Positions 53,427 to 63,089 of a stretch of 64,000 nucleotides of DNA are shown piece by piece (position 1 is the first letter of the stretch; each line of letters opens with the position of its first letter). The DNA comes from Microglena sp. YARC (Eukaryota; Chlorophyta; Chlorophyceae; Chlamydomonadales; Chlamydomonadaceae). The stretch is taken from positions 40,857,183 to 40,921,182 of the forward strand of contig CM039465.1 of NCBI GenBank assembly GCA_022414725.1, in the 5' to 3' direction. The notes under the pieces are model-generated. The model did no database searches and was not told the origin of the DNA. It saw nothing but the letters and a program-made list of their open reading frames with translations. The translations under genes and the position numbers were made by a program.

Positions 53427-56400
53427 CTGCAGGACAAACAGGCGTACACAGTTTTAGATGATGACTGTACATGACTGTGCCTTGCAGTACACACAGAGTG
53501 AGATGATGACAGTACGCGACAGTACATGACTGTACCTCTTGATACACACAGTGTGAGATGACGACAGAATGTGAAAGAACATGACAACGACTAACAGAAC
53601 GCACGGTGTGAGATAATGACAATATGTGGCAGTACATGACTGTACATCTTTGTACACACAGTGTGAGATGACAGTACGTGGCAGTACATGACTACGACAA
53701 GTAGTATGCACAGTGTGAGATGATGGCGGTATATGACAGATCATGCATGGGCATGCCAGTACACTAAGTGCAAGAGTAGGATATTGCAATGGCAGTACAT
53801 GGTAGTACGCACAGTGTGAGATCATGGCATTGCATGGCAGTACATGGTAGTACACACAGTGTGAGATCATGGCATTGCATGGAAGTACATGGTAGTACGC
53901 ACAGTGTGAGATCATGGCATTGCATGGCAGTACATGGTAGTTCGCAGTGTGAGATCATGGCATTGCATGGCAGTGCATGGTAGTACGCACAGTGTGACAT
54001 CATGGCATTGCATGGCAGTACATGGTAGTTCGCAGTGTGAGATCATGGCATTGCATGGCAGTACATGGTAGTACGCAGTGTGATATCATGGCTTTGCATG
54101 GCAGTACATGGTAGGACGCAGTGTGAGATCATGGCATTGCATGGCAGTGCATGGTAGTACGCAGTGTGAGATCATGGCATTGCATGGCAGTACATGGTAG
54201 TACGCAGTGTGAGATCATGGCATTGCATGGCAGTACATGGTGCTCATTAAGGTATCTTCAGGTTACATCCCAGTCATCGAGGTTCCTCATTGGCAAATGG
54301 CGCATGAATGCCGAGGGCGCACTTGGAGTCCAGTAGGGCACAAGGAAACATGTAATCATCATCATTAGAAAATTAATGGACACATTAAAGCAGTTCACTA
54401 CCAGGGTTCTACATTTTGTTAAATTGGTCATCGCTTGAAGCACACAAGCGTCAAATTGGTCGGTGCTTTGTAGTGCAAAAAGCGCAAAAACTGCACGCTG
54501 CGCCCATTGGGGGGTGAAAAAACTGCACGAAATGCGCAGTGGGGCTCAAAAAGCCTGAGCGAAATCGCACTGCCGCGTGTGCTTTTGAGTACCCTGTTTC
54601 CTACTAGTCACATCCAATATTGATTCAATTAAATTAAGCGAAGGCTCACCATGGTGGCTACAGGATCCTTCAATTGCATTAAGGTACCAACGTGCTACTA
54701 GCTGCTATTGATCAAAAATAATAAGCTCATCGGAGTGCATGTAATTTCATTTAGCGAGGGCTCACCATGGCGGCTACAGGATCCTTCAATTGCATTAAGG
54801 TACCAAAGCGCTCAAAGGCAGCAGCAATGTCATCCAACAAATTAAAAGCAATCCACTACTGGGCACATACAATGTTGATCCGATTTAATTAAGCAAGGGC
54901 TCACCATGGTGGCTACAGGATCCTTCCATTGCATTAAGGTACCAAAGCGCTCAAAGGCAGCAGCAATGTCATCCAACAAATTAAAAGCAATCCACTACTG
55001 GGCACATCCAATGTTGGTCCGATTTAATTAAGCGAGGGCTCACCATGGTGGCTACAGGATCCTTCCATTGCATTAAGGTACCAAAGCGCTCAAAGGCCGT
55101 TGCAATGTCATCCAGCAAGTTCTGGACAACAAGGGCCACTCTGATGACCTGTGGGTAAGGGTTGGATGGGATGGGATGGGATGGGATGGGTTGGGTTGGG
55201 TGGATGGGGTGGGATGGGTCGTGCTCAAAGGCCGTAGCGATGTCATCCAAAACGTTCTGGACAACTAGGGCCACTCTGATGACCTGTGGGTATGGGTTGA
55301 ATGGATTGAATGGGATGGAATGGATTGGAATGGAATGGGTTGGGTTGGGAGGGGTTGGTTTGGGATGGGATGGGTCGTGCTCAAAGGCCGTAGCAATGTC
55401 ATCCAAAACGTTCTGGACAACTAGGGCCACTCTGATGACCTGTGGGTATGGGTTGAATGGTATGGAATGGAATGGGTTGGGGTGGGTTGGGGTGGGATGG
55501 GTTGAGTGGGGTGGGATGGGACGGAATGGGTCGTGCTCAAAGGCCGTAGTGGTGTCATCCAGCAAGTTCTGGACAACAAGGGCCACTCTGATGAACTGTG
55601 GGTAAGGGTTGGATGGGATAGAATGGGTTGGGGTGGGATGGGATGGGGTGGGATGGGTCGTGCTCAAAGGCCGTAGTGGTGTCATCCAACAGGTTCTGGA
55701 GAACAAGGGCCACTCTGATGACCTCTGGGCATGGGTTGGATGGGATGGGGTTTAGGGTTTAGGGTTTAGGAAAACCACTCTGATGACCTGTGGGCATGGG
55801 TTGGATGGGATGGGGTTTAGGAGGTTAGAGTTTAGGGTTTAGGAACACCACTCTGATGACCTGTGGGCATGGGCTGGATGGGATGGGGTTAAGGGGTTTA
55901 GTGTTTAAGGTTTAGGATCACCACTCTGATGATCTGTGGGCATGGGTTGGATGGAATGGGGTTAAGGGGTTTAGGGTTTAAGGTTTAGGATCACCACTCT
56001 GATGATGGGCAAGGGATGGATGGGAACACTAGGGTCACACCGAGTTGCGAAAATTGCGATGCGTTGCACGAAAACAAAACAGTCCACCCACCCCATCATA
56101 CTGCCTCTTCAGCTGGGAGGCTGGCAAGTGGTTCCTAGAGGGCGCATCCACGTCATCATCGCTGTCCTCGTCTGTCTTCTTTTTTTGTCCTGGTAATGAC
56201 CCAGCCTGTGTACGGTTCCCATGAGCCACTGCGAGTACAGTTCACAGTACAGGTTTATGAAATATGTTTTTGTCCTGGCAGTGCACCAGCCTGCATATTT
56301 CCATGCGCAACTGCAAGTACAGTTCACAGTACAGGTTTATGATGTCTGTTTTTGTCCTGGTAATGCACCAGCCTGCGTACGGTTTCCATGCGCAACTGCA

Positions 56401-56999
56401 AGGAGAGTTCAGATTACAGGTTTATGAACTATTTGTTGTCCTGGTAATTCACCAGCTTGTGTACGGTTTCCATGAGCCACTGGAAGTACAGTTCAGAGTT
56501 CAGGTTTATGATGTCTGTTTTTGTCCTGGTAATGCACCAGCCTGCGAACGTTTTCCATGCGCAAGTGCAAGGAGAGTTCAGAGTTCAGGTTTACAAAATA
56601 TGTTTTTGTCCTGGTAATGCACCAGCCTGCGTACAGTTTCCATGCGCAAGTGCAAGGAGAGTTCAGAGTTCAGGTTTATGATGTCTTTTGTGTCCCGGAA
56701 ATTCACCAGCCTGCGTACGGTTCCCAGTAACCGCTGCAAGCAGAATTCAGAGTACAGGTCTATGAGGTGGCATGGGACTATACATTAATGTACGCTGTAC
56801 AAGTTTCTTTAATCTCCCCCTCCCCCGTCCCACGTCATCATCGCTGTCCATGTCTAGCGTCTTCTTTTGTTCGGGTTATTCACCAGCCTTCGCACACTTT
56901 CCAGGAATGGCTGCAAGCAGAGTTCAGAGTACAGGTCTATGAGGTGGCATGCAACTGTTAATTCATGTAAATAAATAAACAAATACATAAGTAAATAGA

Positions 57000-57058
<59 letters not shown>

Positions 57059-57063
57059 ACAAA

Positions 57064-57098
<35 letters not shown>

Positions 57099-60000
57099 AT
57101 ACGGGGGCCCATCAAAACGTATGGGGGGGGGGGGGGGGGGGGGGGGGGGCGCACGCTGCAAAATTGTCTCCAGATTGGTCGTAGGCCCCAAAACCGTTGA
57201 AGATGGGGGGAAAATGCCAGGGGGCTGAGCAAATAAATAAATAAAGACATATGTATATATGTATATATGCATGGTATAATATATATGCACGGCATTCGGA
57301 ATCTGCCTTTACACATGGCTGCTAAACAATGAAAAAAAAGGAGGAGCAGAGGGCAGCTAGACAGAATTGAGTGCCGACGCAGCTGTAGCTCCCCACAAAC
57401 ACTCTGACGTGTACATGTTTATAAATATTTTCCTTAATGTTGCCCTTCCCCTTTCCAACCAATTTCTCCATTTACCCTCCCCTTACTCCCTACACCTTTC
57501 CAACCCCCTTTCTCCATTTGCCCTCCTCTCATCCCCTTCTCCTTGGCAATCCCCTTTCTCCATTTCCCCTCCCCTTACCCCTTCCCCTTTCCAACCCCCT
57601 TTCTCTATTTGCCCTTTGCTTACCCCCTTCTCCTTTCCAACCCCCTTTCTCCATTTGCCCTCCCCTCACCCCCTTCCCATTTCCAACCCCTTTCTTTATT
57701 TTCCCTCCCTTACCCCTTCCCCTTTCCAACCCCCTTTCTATATTTGCCCTCCTCTGATCCATTCCCCTTTTCAACCCCCATTCTCCATTTCCCCTCCCCT
57801 TAACCCCTTCACCCTTTCCAACCCCTTTTCTCCATCTGCCCTCCCCGTAATCCCTTCCCCTTTCCAACCTCCTATCTCTATTTGCCATGTCCTTAACCCC
57901 TTCCCTTTTCCAACCCCCTCTCTCCATTCGCCCTCCCTTTACCCCCTTCCCCTTTCCAACCTCCTATCTCCATTTGCCATCTCCTTAACCCCTTCCCTTT
58001 TCCAACCCCCTTCCTCCATTCGCCCTCCCTTTACCCCCTTTCCCTTTCTCCATCTGCCCTCCCCGTAATCCCTTCCCCTTTCCAACCTTCTATCTCTATT
58101 TGCCCTCCCCTCACCCCCTTCCCTTTTCCAACCCCCTTTCTCCATTCGCCCTCCCTTTACCCCCTTCCCCTTTCTCCATCTGCCCTCCCCGTAATCCCTT
58201 CCCCTTTCCAACCTCCTATCTCTATTTGCCCTCCCCTCACCCCCTTCCCTTTTCCAACCCCCTTTCTCCATTCGCCCTTCCTTTACCCCCTTCCCCTTTC
58301 TCCATCTGCCCTCCCCGTAATCCCTTCCCCTTTCCAACCTCCTATCTCTATTTGCCCTCCCCTTACCCCCTTCCCTTTTCCAACCCCCTTTCTCCATTTC
58401 GCCCTTCCTTTACCCCCTTCCCCTTTCTCCATCTGCCCTCCCCGTAATCCCTTCCCCTTTCCAACCTCCTATCTCTATTTGCCCTCCCCTCACCCCCTTC
58501 CCTTTTCCAACCCCCTTTCTCCATTCGCCCTCCCTTTACCCCTTCCCCTTTCTCCATCTGCCCTCCCCGTAATCCCTTCCCCTTTCCAACCTCCTATCTC
58601 TATTTGCCCTCCCCTTACCCCCTTCCCTTTTCCGATCCCCTTTCTCCATTTGCCCTCCCTTTACCCCCTTCCCCTTTCTCCATTCGCCCTCCACTTATCC
58701 CCTTCCTCTTGGCAATCCCCTTTCTCCATTTGCCCTCCACTTACCCTCCTCCCCTTTTCAACCCCCTTTTTTCTATTTGCCCTCCCCTTACCCCCTTCCC
58801 CTTTCCAACCCCTTTTCTCAATTTGCCCTCTCCTTACCCTCCTCCCATTTTCAACCCCCTTTCTCTATTTGCCCTCCGCTTACCCCCTTACTCTTTCCAA
58901 CCCCTTTTCTCTATCTGCTCTTCCCGTAATCCCTTCCCTCTTCCAACCTCATACCTCCATTTGCCATCTCCTTACCCTCTTCCCCTTTCCACCCCCCCTT
59001 CTCCATTTGCCTTCCCCTCACCCCCTTCCCCTTTCCAACCCCCTTTTTCCATTCGCCCTCCCTTTACCCCCTTCCCCTTTCCAACCCCCTTTTCCATTCT
59101 CCCTCCCCCTACCCCCTTCTCCTTTCCTACCCCCTTTCTCCATTTGCCCTCCCTTACCCCCTTACCCTTACCAACCCCCTTTCTCTATTTGCCCTCCCCT
59201 CACCCCCTTCCCATTTCCAACCCCCTTTCTTTAGTTGCCCTCCCCTTACCCCCTTCCCCTTTCCAACCCCCTTCCTATATTTGCCCTCCCCTTACCCCCT
59301 TCCCCTGTCCAACCACCTTTCTATATTTGCCCTCCTCTTATCCCTTCCCCTTTCCTACCCCCTTTCTCCATTTCCCCTCCCCTTACCCCCTTACCCTTAC
59401 CAACCTCCTTTCTTTATTTGCCCTCCCCTTACCCCCTTCCCTTTTCCAACCCCCTCTCTCCATTCGCCCTCCCTTACCCCCTTCCCCTGTCCAACCCCCT
59501 TTCTATATTTGCCCTCCTCTTATCCCTTCCCCTTTCTGACCCCCTTTCTCCATTTCCCCTCCCCTTAACCCCTTCACCCTTTCCAACCCCCTTTCTCCAT
59601 CTGCTCTCCCCGTAATCCCTTCCCCTTTCCAACCTCCTATCTCCATTTGCCATCTCCTTAACCCCTTCCCTTTTCCAACCCCCTTTCTCTATTTGCCCTC
59701 CCTTTACCCCCTTCCCCTTTCCAACCCCCTTTTCCATTTCCCTTCCCCTTAACCCTTTCCTTTCCCCTTCTAGTTCCCCTCTTTCCCCCATCCCTTTTCC
59801 CTTTCACCAGCCCCTTTTACTCTTCCGCTTTATTTACCCTTTCCCACTCCCCCTTCCCTTTCCCCTTGCCTTTCCCTTTCCGCTTTCCCTTTCCCCCATT
59901 TCGCCTTGCCTTTCCCCCATTTCCCCTTGCCTTTCCCTTTCCCCCATTCCTCTTCCACTCCCTTTAACCTTCCCCCTAGCCTTTCGCCTTTCCTTTTTGC

Positions 60001-60642
60001 TTTCCCCTCTTGCCCTCTCCCTTTTACTTCCTTACGGGCGATAGTGTGGTGTGGAGGTAGCCGGTTTGATGGCTGGGTACGGTGGTGGAGGCGGGTAGCG
60101 GGTGGCGGGTCTGGTGATGGTGGTGGTGGGCATGGTGGCTGCAGGTGGCGGGTGGCGGGCACGGTGATGGTGGTTGGTGGCGGGCGCAGTGGTGGTGGTG
60201 GTGATGGGTGGCAGGCGCGCTGGGGATGGTGGTGGTGGCGGGCACAGTGGTGGTGGTGGTGGCGGGTGGCGAGCGCGCTGGGGATGGTGGTGGTGACGGA
60301 CACAGTGGTGGTGGTGGTGGCGGGTGACGAGCGCGCTGGCGATGGTGGTGGTGATGGGCATGGATAGCAGGGAGGCACGTACCCAGCACTGCCCATACCA
60401 GCAAGAGAGACACGGCGGCGAAGGGACGAGGCAGAAGCCACCGGACAAAAGGATGGTGGTATTTGAAGGAAGTGGGCATGTTGGCTAGGTATAGTAAAGA
60501 CTTACCCAGCACCGTCCAGGCCAACATAAGAGACACGGCGGCAGAGGGGACGAGGCAGAAGCCACCGAACACAAGGATGCAGAAGACGCTCCAGTAAGGG
60601 TTGTCCCAGCTCATGATAAACTGCAGAAGACAGGGGTGGTGT

Positions 60643-60677
<35 letters not shown>

Positions 60678-60725
60678 GTGGTTTTGTCCCAGCTCATGAT
60701 AAACTGCAGAAGACAGGGGTGGTGT

Positions 60726-60778
<53 letters not shown>

Positions 60779-60817
60779 TCCCAGCTCATGATAAACTGCA
60801 GAAGACAGGGGTGGTGT

Positions 60818-60867
<50 letters not shown>

Positions 60868-60906
60868 TCCCAGCTCATGATAAACTGCAGAAGACAGGGG
60901 TGGTGT

Positions 60907-60953
<47 letters not shown>

Positions 60954-61001
60954 GTGGTTTTGTCCCAGCTCATGATAAACTGCAGAAGACAGGGGTGGTG
61001 T

Positions 61002-61036
<35 letters not shown>

Positions 61037-61084
61037 GTGGTTTTGTCCCAGCTCATGATAAACTGCAGAAGACAGGGGTGGTGT

Positions 61085-61137
<53 letters not shown>

Positions 61138-62919
61138 GTGGTTTTGTCCCAGCTCATGATAAACTGCAGAAGACAGGGGTGGTGTTGATGATGATGATGG
61201 TGATGGTGATGGTGATGATGAGCGGCAAAATGTATGGCTGGAGCCATATAACCAAGTTCAAGTAATTAAGCAAGAACGAGATGAAAACTAAACCAGCACC
61301 AGCATTGTTTGCTTGTTGAGTTGTTTGTTTGTCACGTATATAATTGGGGTAAAGCAGCTGAAAACAAAAGCTATGACCGAAAGCAAAAGTAGCTGAAAAC
61401 AAAAAAAACATATGAAACAAAAAAGGTATGATTGAAAGCATAAGTAGCTGAAAATAAAAAAGTAGCTGAAACAAAAAAGCTATGATTGAAAGCAAAAGTA
61501 GCTGAAAACAAAAAAGTAAACATATCTATTTGTTTGTCAGGTAGATGATTGTCTGTAGCTAATGTTTTCAATGTTGATGGTACTGCGATAGACGCCGAGC
61601 AGCCTTAGAGGCTGGAGCCATGTAACCAAGTTAAAGAATGACATAGGCAGTATGACAGGGTTTGATAATAAATCTTTGATATTAATTGTTTGTGGTACTG
61701 CGATAGACGGCGAGCAGCATTAAAGGCTGGAGCCATGTAACCAAGTTCAGGTATGATAGATACAGTATGACAGGTTTTGATAAAAATGCTTTGATTTGAA
61801 TTGATTGTGGTACTGCGATAGACGCCGAGCAGCCTTAGAGGCTGGAGCCATGTAACCAAATTAAAGTTCCAAGCTCAAGTTCAATTTCAAATGGTCTGCA
61901 TCTCGCCTGGAAGGTGTCACGCAGAGCACGGCTTCAAGTTCAAATGCAAATTCAAATGGTCTGCATCTCACCTGGAAGGTGTCACCCAGAGCACGGCTTC
62001 AAGTTCAAGTTCATTTTCTAATGGTCTGCATCTCGCCTGGAAGGTGTCACCCAGAGCACGGCTTCAAGTCAAAATTCAAATTCAAATGGTCTGTCTCTCA
62101 CCTGGAATGTATCACCCAGAGCACGGCTTCAAGTTCAAATTCAAATTCAAATGGTCTGCCTCTCACCTGGAAGGTGTCACCCAGAGCACGGATACCTTAA
62201 ATTCTCTACCACGCACGCTTCATTCAATCATGCTCAGCACAGGAAGTCAATAAAACGCCACCACCAGCGACAATCAATACATGTTGTTTTCACGAGCATA
62301 TGTATTTGTTTGTCTATCAGCAGTCCAATTGCGGCTGTAACCAAGTTCAACTTCAAGTTCAAATTCAAGTGGTCTATGGCTCACCTGGAGAGCGTCGCCC
62401 AGTGCCAGGATACCTGATATACTCCTCCACACACGCTTCATGTAATCATGCTCAGCACCAGCAATCCAATATTCACCACCACCAGCAACAGTCAATACAC
62501 CACCACCAAATATGTTGTTTAAACGGGCATAGGTATTTGTTTGTCTATCAGCTGTCCTATTGCAGCTGTCCTATTGCAGATGTAACCAAGTTCAAGTTCA
62601 AGTTCAAGTTCAAGTTAAAATTCAAATTCAAGTGGTCTGGGTCACCTGGAGAGCGTCGCCCAGAGCCAGGATACCAGAAATACTCCTCCACACACGCTTC
62701 ATGTTGGCCATCAGCAAATCGAAGTCAAACTTCTCTCGAGAAGACTTGAGCATCAGCTTGACGCAGTAGGCTGGCACCGGCGGATTGCTGCGCTGCAGCC
62801 AGCGCTCTATCGCCTTCCTGTACTGCTTCTCGATGTACGCGTCGTGCTCGTCCATGTTGAGGGTGTACCAAGCAGGGGGGTGCAGTGGACGCTTGTAAGT
62901 GAGGCCAAGCTCCCCCCAA
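53208..62919 (-). CDS. MCTP / PRT_C-type membrane protein gene, C-terminal part
   Basis: Gene-level entry. Five exons join in phase: 62919-62646, 60620-60506, 56189-56092, 55148-55044 and 53426-53208 (TGA). The reading aligns end to end with my memory of the plant PRT_C (phosphoribosyltransferase C-terminal) region of multiple C2 domain and transmembrane region proteins. It has a VKLML...RVWRSISG helix, a first membrane segment after MSWDNP, an acidic linker, QYDG...VVQNLLDDIATAFER, MQWKDPVAT, a second membrane segment and FFSRLPAF. MCTPs are ER-anchored, Ca2+/lipid-binding tethers, at plasmodesmata in plants. The C2 domains should lie beyond 64000. Introns are packed with copies of the exon edges. 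Confidence 0.87.
53455..54245. repeat. ~46-bp minisatellite (CATGGCATTGCATGGCAGTA)
   Basis: About 17 units of CATGGCATTGCATGGCAGTA with CATGGTAGTACGCAGTGTGA between them, degenerate toward the exon at 53426. It fills the MCTP intron just upstream of the last exon's acceptor. Confidence 0.92.
54420..54600. repeat. GCGC-rich dispersed repeat, inverted copy 3
   Basis: TTGGTCGGTGCTTTGTAGTG, AAAAAGCGCAAAAACTGCAC and GCGCAGTGGGGCTCAAAAAG are reverse relatives of 30965-31165. Confidence 0.7.
54650..54970 (-). repeat. Three donor-side copies of MCTP exon 55044-55148
   Basis: Exon-end equivalents with intact ATG|GTGAGCC donors stand at 54650, 54766 and 54905, and the real end is 55044 (spacing 116, 139, 139). 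The two nearer copies carry the last ~75 nt of the exon (LLDDIAAAFERFGTLMQ, then WKDPVATM). The farthest carries about 40 nt. The rest of each unit is intron sequence. Confidence 0.9.
55044..55148 (-). CDS. MCTP exon: VVQNLLDDIATAFER
   Basis: 105 nt, 35 codons, phase 0 at both ends: VIRVALVVQNLLDDIATAFE then RFGTLMQWKDPVATM. It matches, without gaps and in my recollection, the plant segment RYDRLRS...TQGER...SWRDPRAT. Acceptor ACCCACAG, donor GTGAGC. Both edges are copied in tandem into the flanking introns. Confidence 0.9.
55160..56010 (-). repeat. Acceptor-side copies of MCTP exon 55044-55148
   Basis: Four long copies have exon-start equivalents at 55283, 55439, 55595 and 55722, each with an AG and the first ~63 nt (VIRVALVVQNVLDD, then ATAFEHD), before GGGATGGGATGG-type sequence. 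Four short copies (about 55787, 55860, 55933, 56000) keep only ~13 nt of exon, next to TTTAGGG-like runs. Spacing among the long ones is 127-156 bp. Confidence 0.88.
55747..55990. repeat. Interstitial TTTAGGG-like runs
   Basis: GGTTTAGGGTTTAGGGTTTA at 55748-55767 and three degenerate versions near 55815-55845, 55890-55915 and 55965-55990. TTTAGGG is the plant-type telomere unit. Here the runs sit inside the tandem exon-edge units, so they are probably local and not a telomere. Confidence 0.75.
56092..56189 (-). CDS. MCTP exon: acidic linker
   Basis: 98 nt after acceptor ATTACCAG. With the G from the previous exon it reads GQKKKTDEDSDDDVDAPSRN, then HLPASQLKRQYDG, and a GTGGGT donor at 56091. 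The acidic stretch followed by an RYD/QYD motif fits the linker between the first membrane segment and the PRT_C helix. A second frame (KRRQTRTAMMTWMR) is also open but does not fit the neighbours. Confidence 0.78.
56200..56960 (-). repeat. 84-bp acceptor-side copies of MCTP exon 56092-56189
   Basis: The acceptor core TGTCCTGG (plus-strand reading) recurs at 56271, 56353, 56437, 56522 and 56607, with a variant TGTCCCGG at 56691. The real one is 56187, so spacing is 82-85 bp. A more diverged unit near 56830-56960 includes more exon (GACAGCGATGATGACGTGGG) but has an in-frame TAG. Each unit also carries CCTGTACTCTGAACTC-like intron sequence. Confidence 0.88.
56965..57149. repeat. (AAAT)n microsatellite and 27-G run
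   Basis: AATAAATA tract from about 56968 to 57101, then a run of 27 G at 57123-57149. A short AAATAAATAAAT repeat returns at 57230. Confidence 0.93.
57420..59990. repeat. CCCCTTTCC-type minisatellite, ~2.5 kb
   Basis: Units of about 45-50 bp (CCCCTTACCCCCTTCCCCTT, TCCAACCCCCTTTCTCCATT, TGCCCTC) fill the intron between MCTP exons 60506 and 56189. From about 58020 to 58620 they form a higher-order repeat of about 120 bp containing CTCCATCTGCCCTCCCCGTA. In gene sense the strand is purine-rich with many GGGG blocks, so the intron RNA could form quadruplexes. Confidence 0.93.
60050..60450 (-). repeat. GGTGGTGG repeat and donor-side copy of MCTP exon 60506-60620
   Basis: A ~60-bp repeat (GGCGGGTGGCGAGCGCGCTG, GGATGGTGGTGGTG) occupies 60050-60360. 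Next to it, 60375-60450 reads in sense AAVSLLLVWAVLG with a GTACGT donor. That is a diverged copy of the exon's end (AAVSLMLAWTVLG|GTAAGT). Confidence 0.8.
60506..60620 (-). CDS. MCTP exon: first membrane segment
   Basis: 115 nt between acceptor TTCTGCAG and donor GTAAGT. It reads FIMSWDNPYWSVFCILVFGG and FCLVPSAAVSLMLAWTVL plus one base of Gly. WxNP followed by a ~28-residue hydrophobic run is the first transmembrane segment of PRT_C regions. Phase 0 entry joins GILALGDALQ from the exon at 62646 and aligns gap-free in my recollection. Confidence 0.9.
60626..61200 (-). repeat. Six acceptor-side copies of MCTP exon 60506-60620 with (GAT)n
   Basis: The block CTCATGATAAACTGCAGAAG (acceptor plus first exon codons) recurs with its splice-site element at 60704, 60797, 60885, 60980, 61064 and 61164; the real one is 60621. 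Copies are 83-100 bp apart and separated by GAT tracts of different length. Each keeps CTGCAG and 20-25 nt of exon almost unchanged. Confidence 0.95.
61340..61870. repeat. Two further tandem repeats in the MCTP intron
   Basis: AGCTGAAAACAAAA / GCTATGATTGAAAGCAAAAG units run from 61360 to 61520. Then come three ~115-bp units starting at GGTACTGCGATAGACG (61579, 61693, 61808) that contain GAGGCTGGAGCCATGTAACC. The latter read as LVTWLQPLRLLGVYRS on the minus strand but do not fit between the in-phase exons. Confidence 0.85.
61890..62640 (-). repeat. 65-bp donor-side copies of MCTP exon 62646-62919
   Basis: Copies of the exon end (sense GGTGACACCTTCCAG) lie at 61907, 61972, 62037, 62102 and 62167, exactly 65 bp apart. 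Two longer copies end near 62167 and 62385 and include upstream exon sequence back to CATGATT/CATGAAGCG. Donors are GC at 61907 and 62037 and GT at 61972, 62102, 62167 and 62385. The spacer is TTCAAGTTCAAATTCAAA. Confidence 0.92.
62646..62919 (-). CDS. MCTP exon: helical region before the first membrane segment
   Basis: 274 nt after acceptor TTTATTCAG. One base of a split codon, then WGELGLTYKRPLHPPAWYTL, EHDAYIEKQYRKAIERWLQR, PPVPAYCVKLMLKSSREKFD and ANMKRVWRSISGILALGDAL-Q. It corresponds to the LGEL...RPLLPKMHY...EVVEYML...SKANFFRI run of PRT_C regions. The donor is CAG|GTGACC. It needs an upstream exon, which is not in the window. Confidence 0.88.
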
Positions 62920-63089
62920 CTGAATAAAGATAAGTAGGTGGCATGTAGTATTAGTAAGACCGTAAATGGACTGTACAAGGAGCACTGGCAGTACAATACA
63001 AATTGGCCGGTATAAAATGATGAATTGCGCGACAATCTCTCGTACATGTTGATACATGAGTACATATATTACATGAGGGTGTACTAAGC

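Noticed and set aside
57367..59615. Long plus-strand Pro/Ser/Phe ORFs
   Set aside because: They follow the CCCCTTTCC minisatellite, and overlapping frames give similar low-complexity text.
60375..60450. AAVSLLLVWAVLG as a separate MCTP exon
   Set aside because: It duplicates the end of the 60506-60620 exon, and including it would repeat half a membrane segment.
61565..61865. LVTWLQPLRLLGVYRS as an extra MCTP exon
   Set aside because: The exons at 62646 and 60620 already join in phase and match the family without a gap. The segment is a three-copy tandem repeat.
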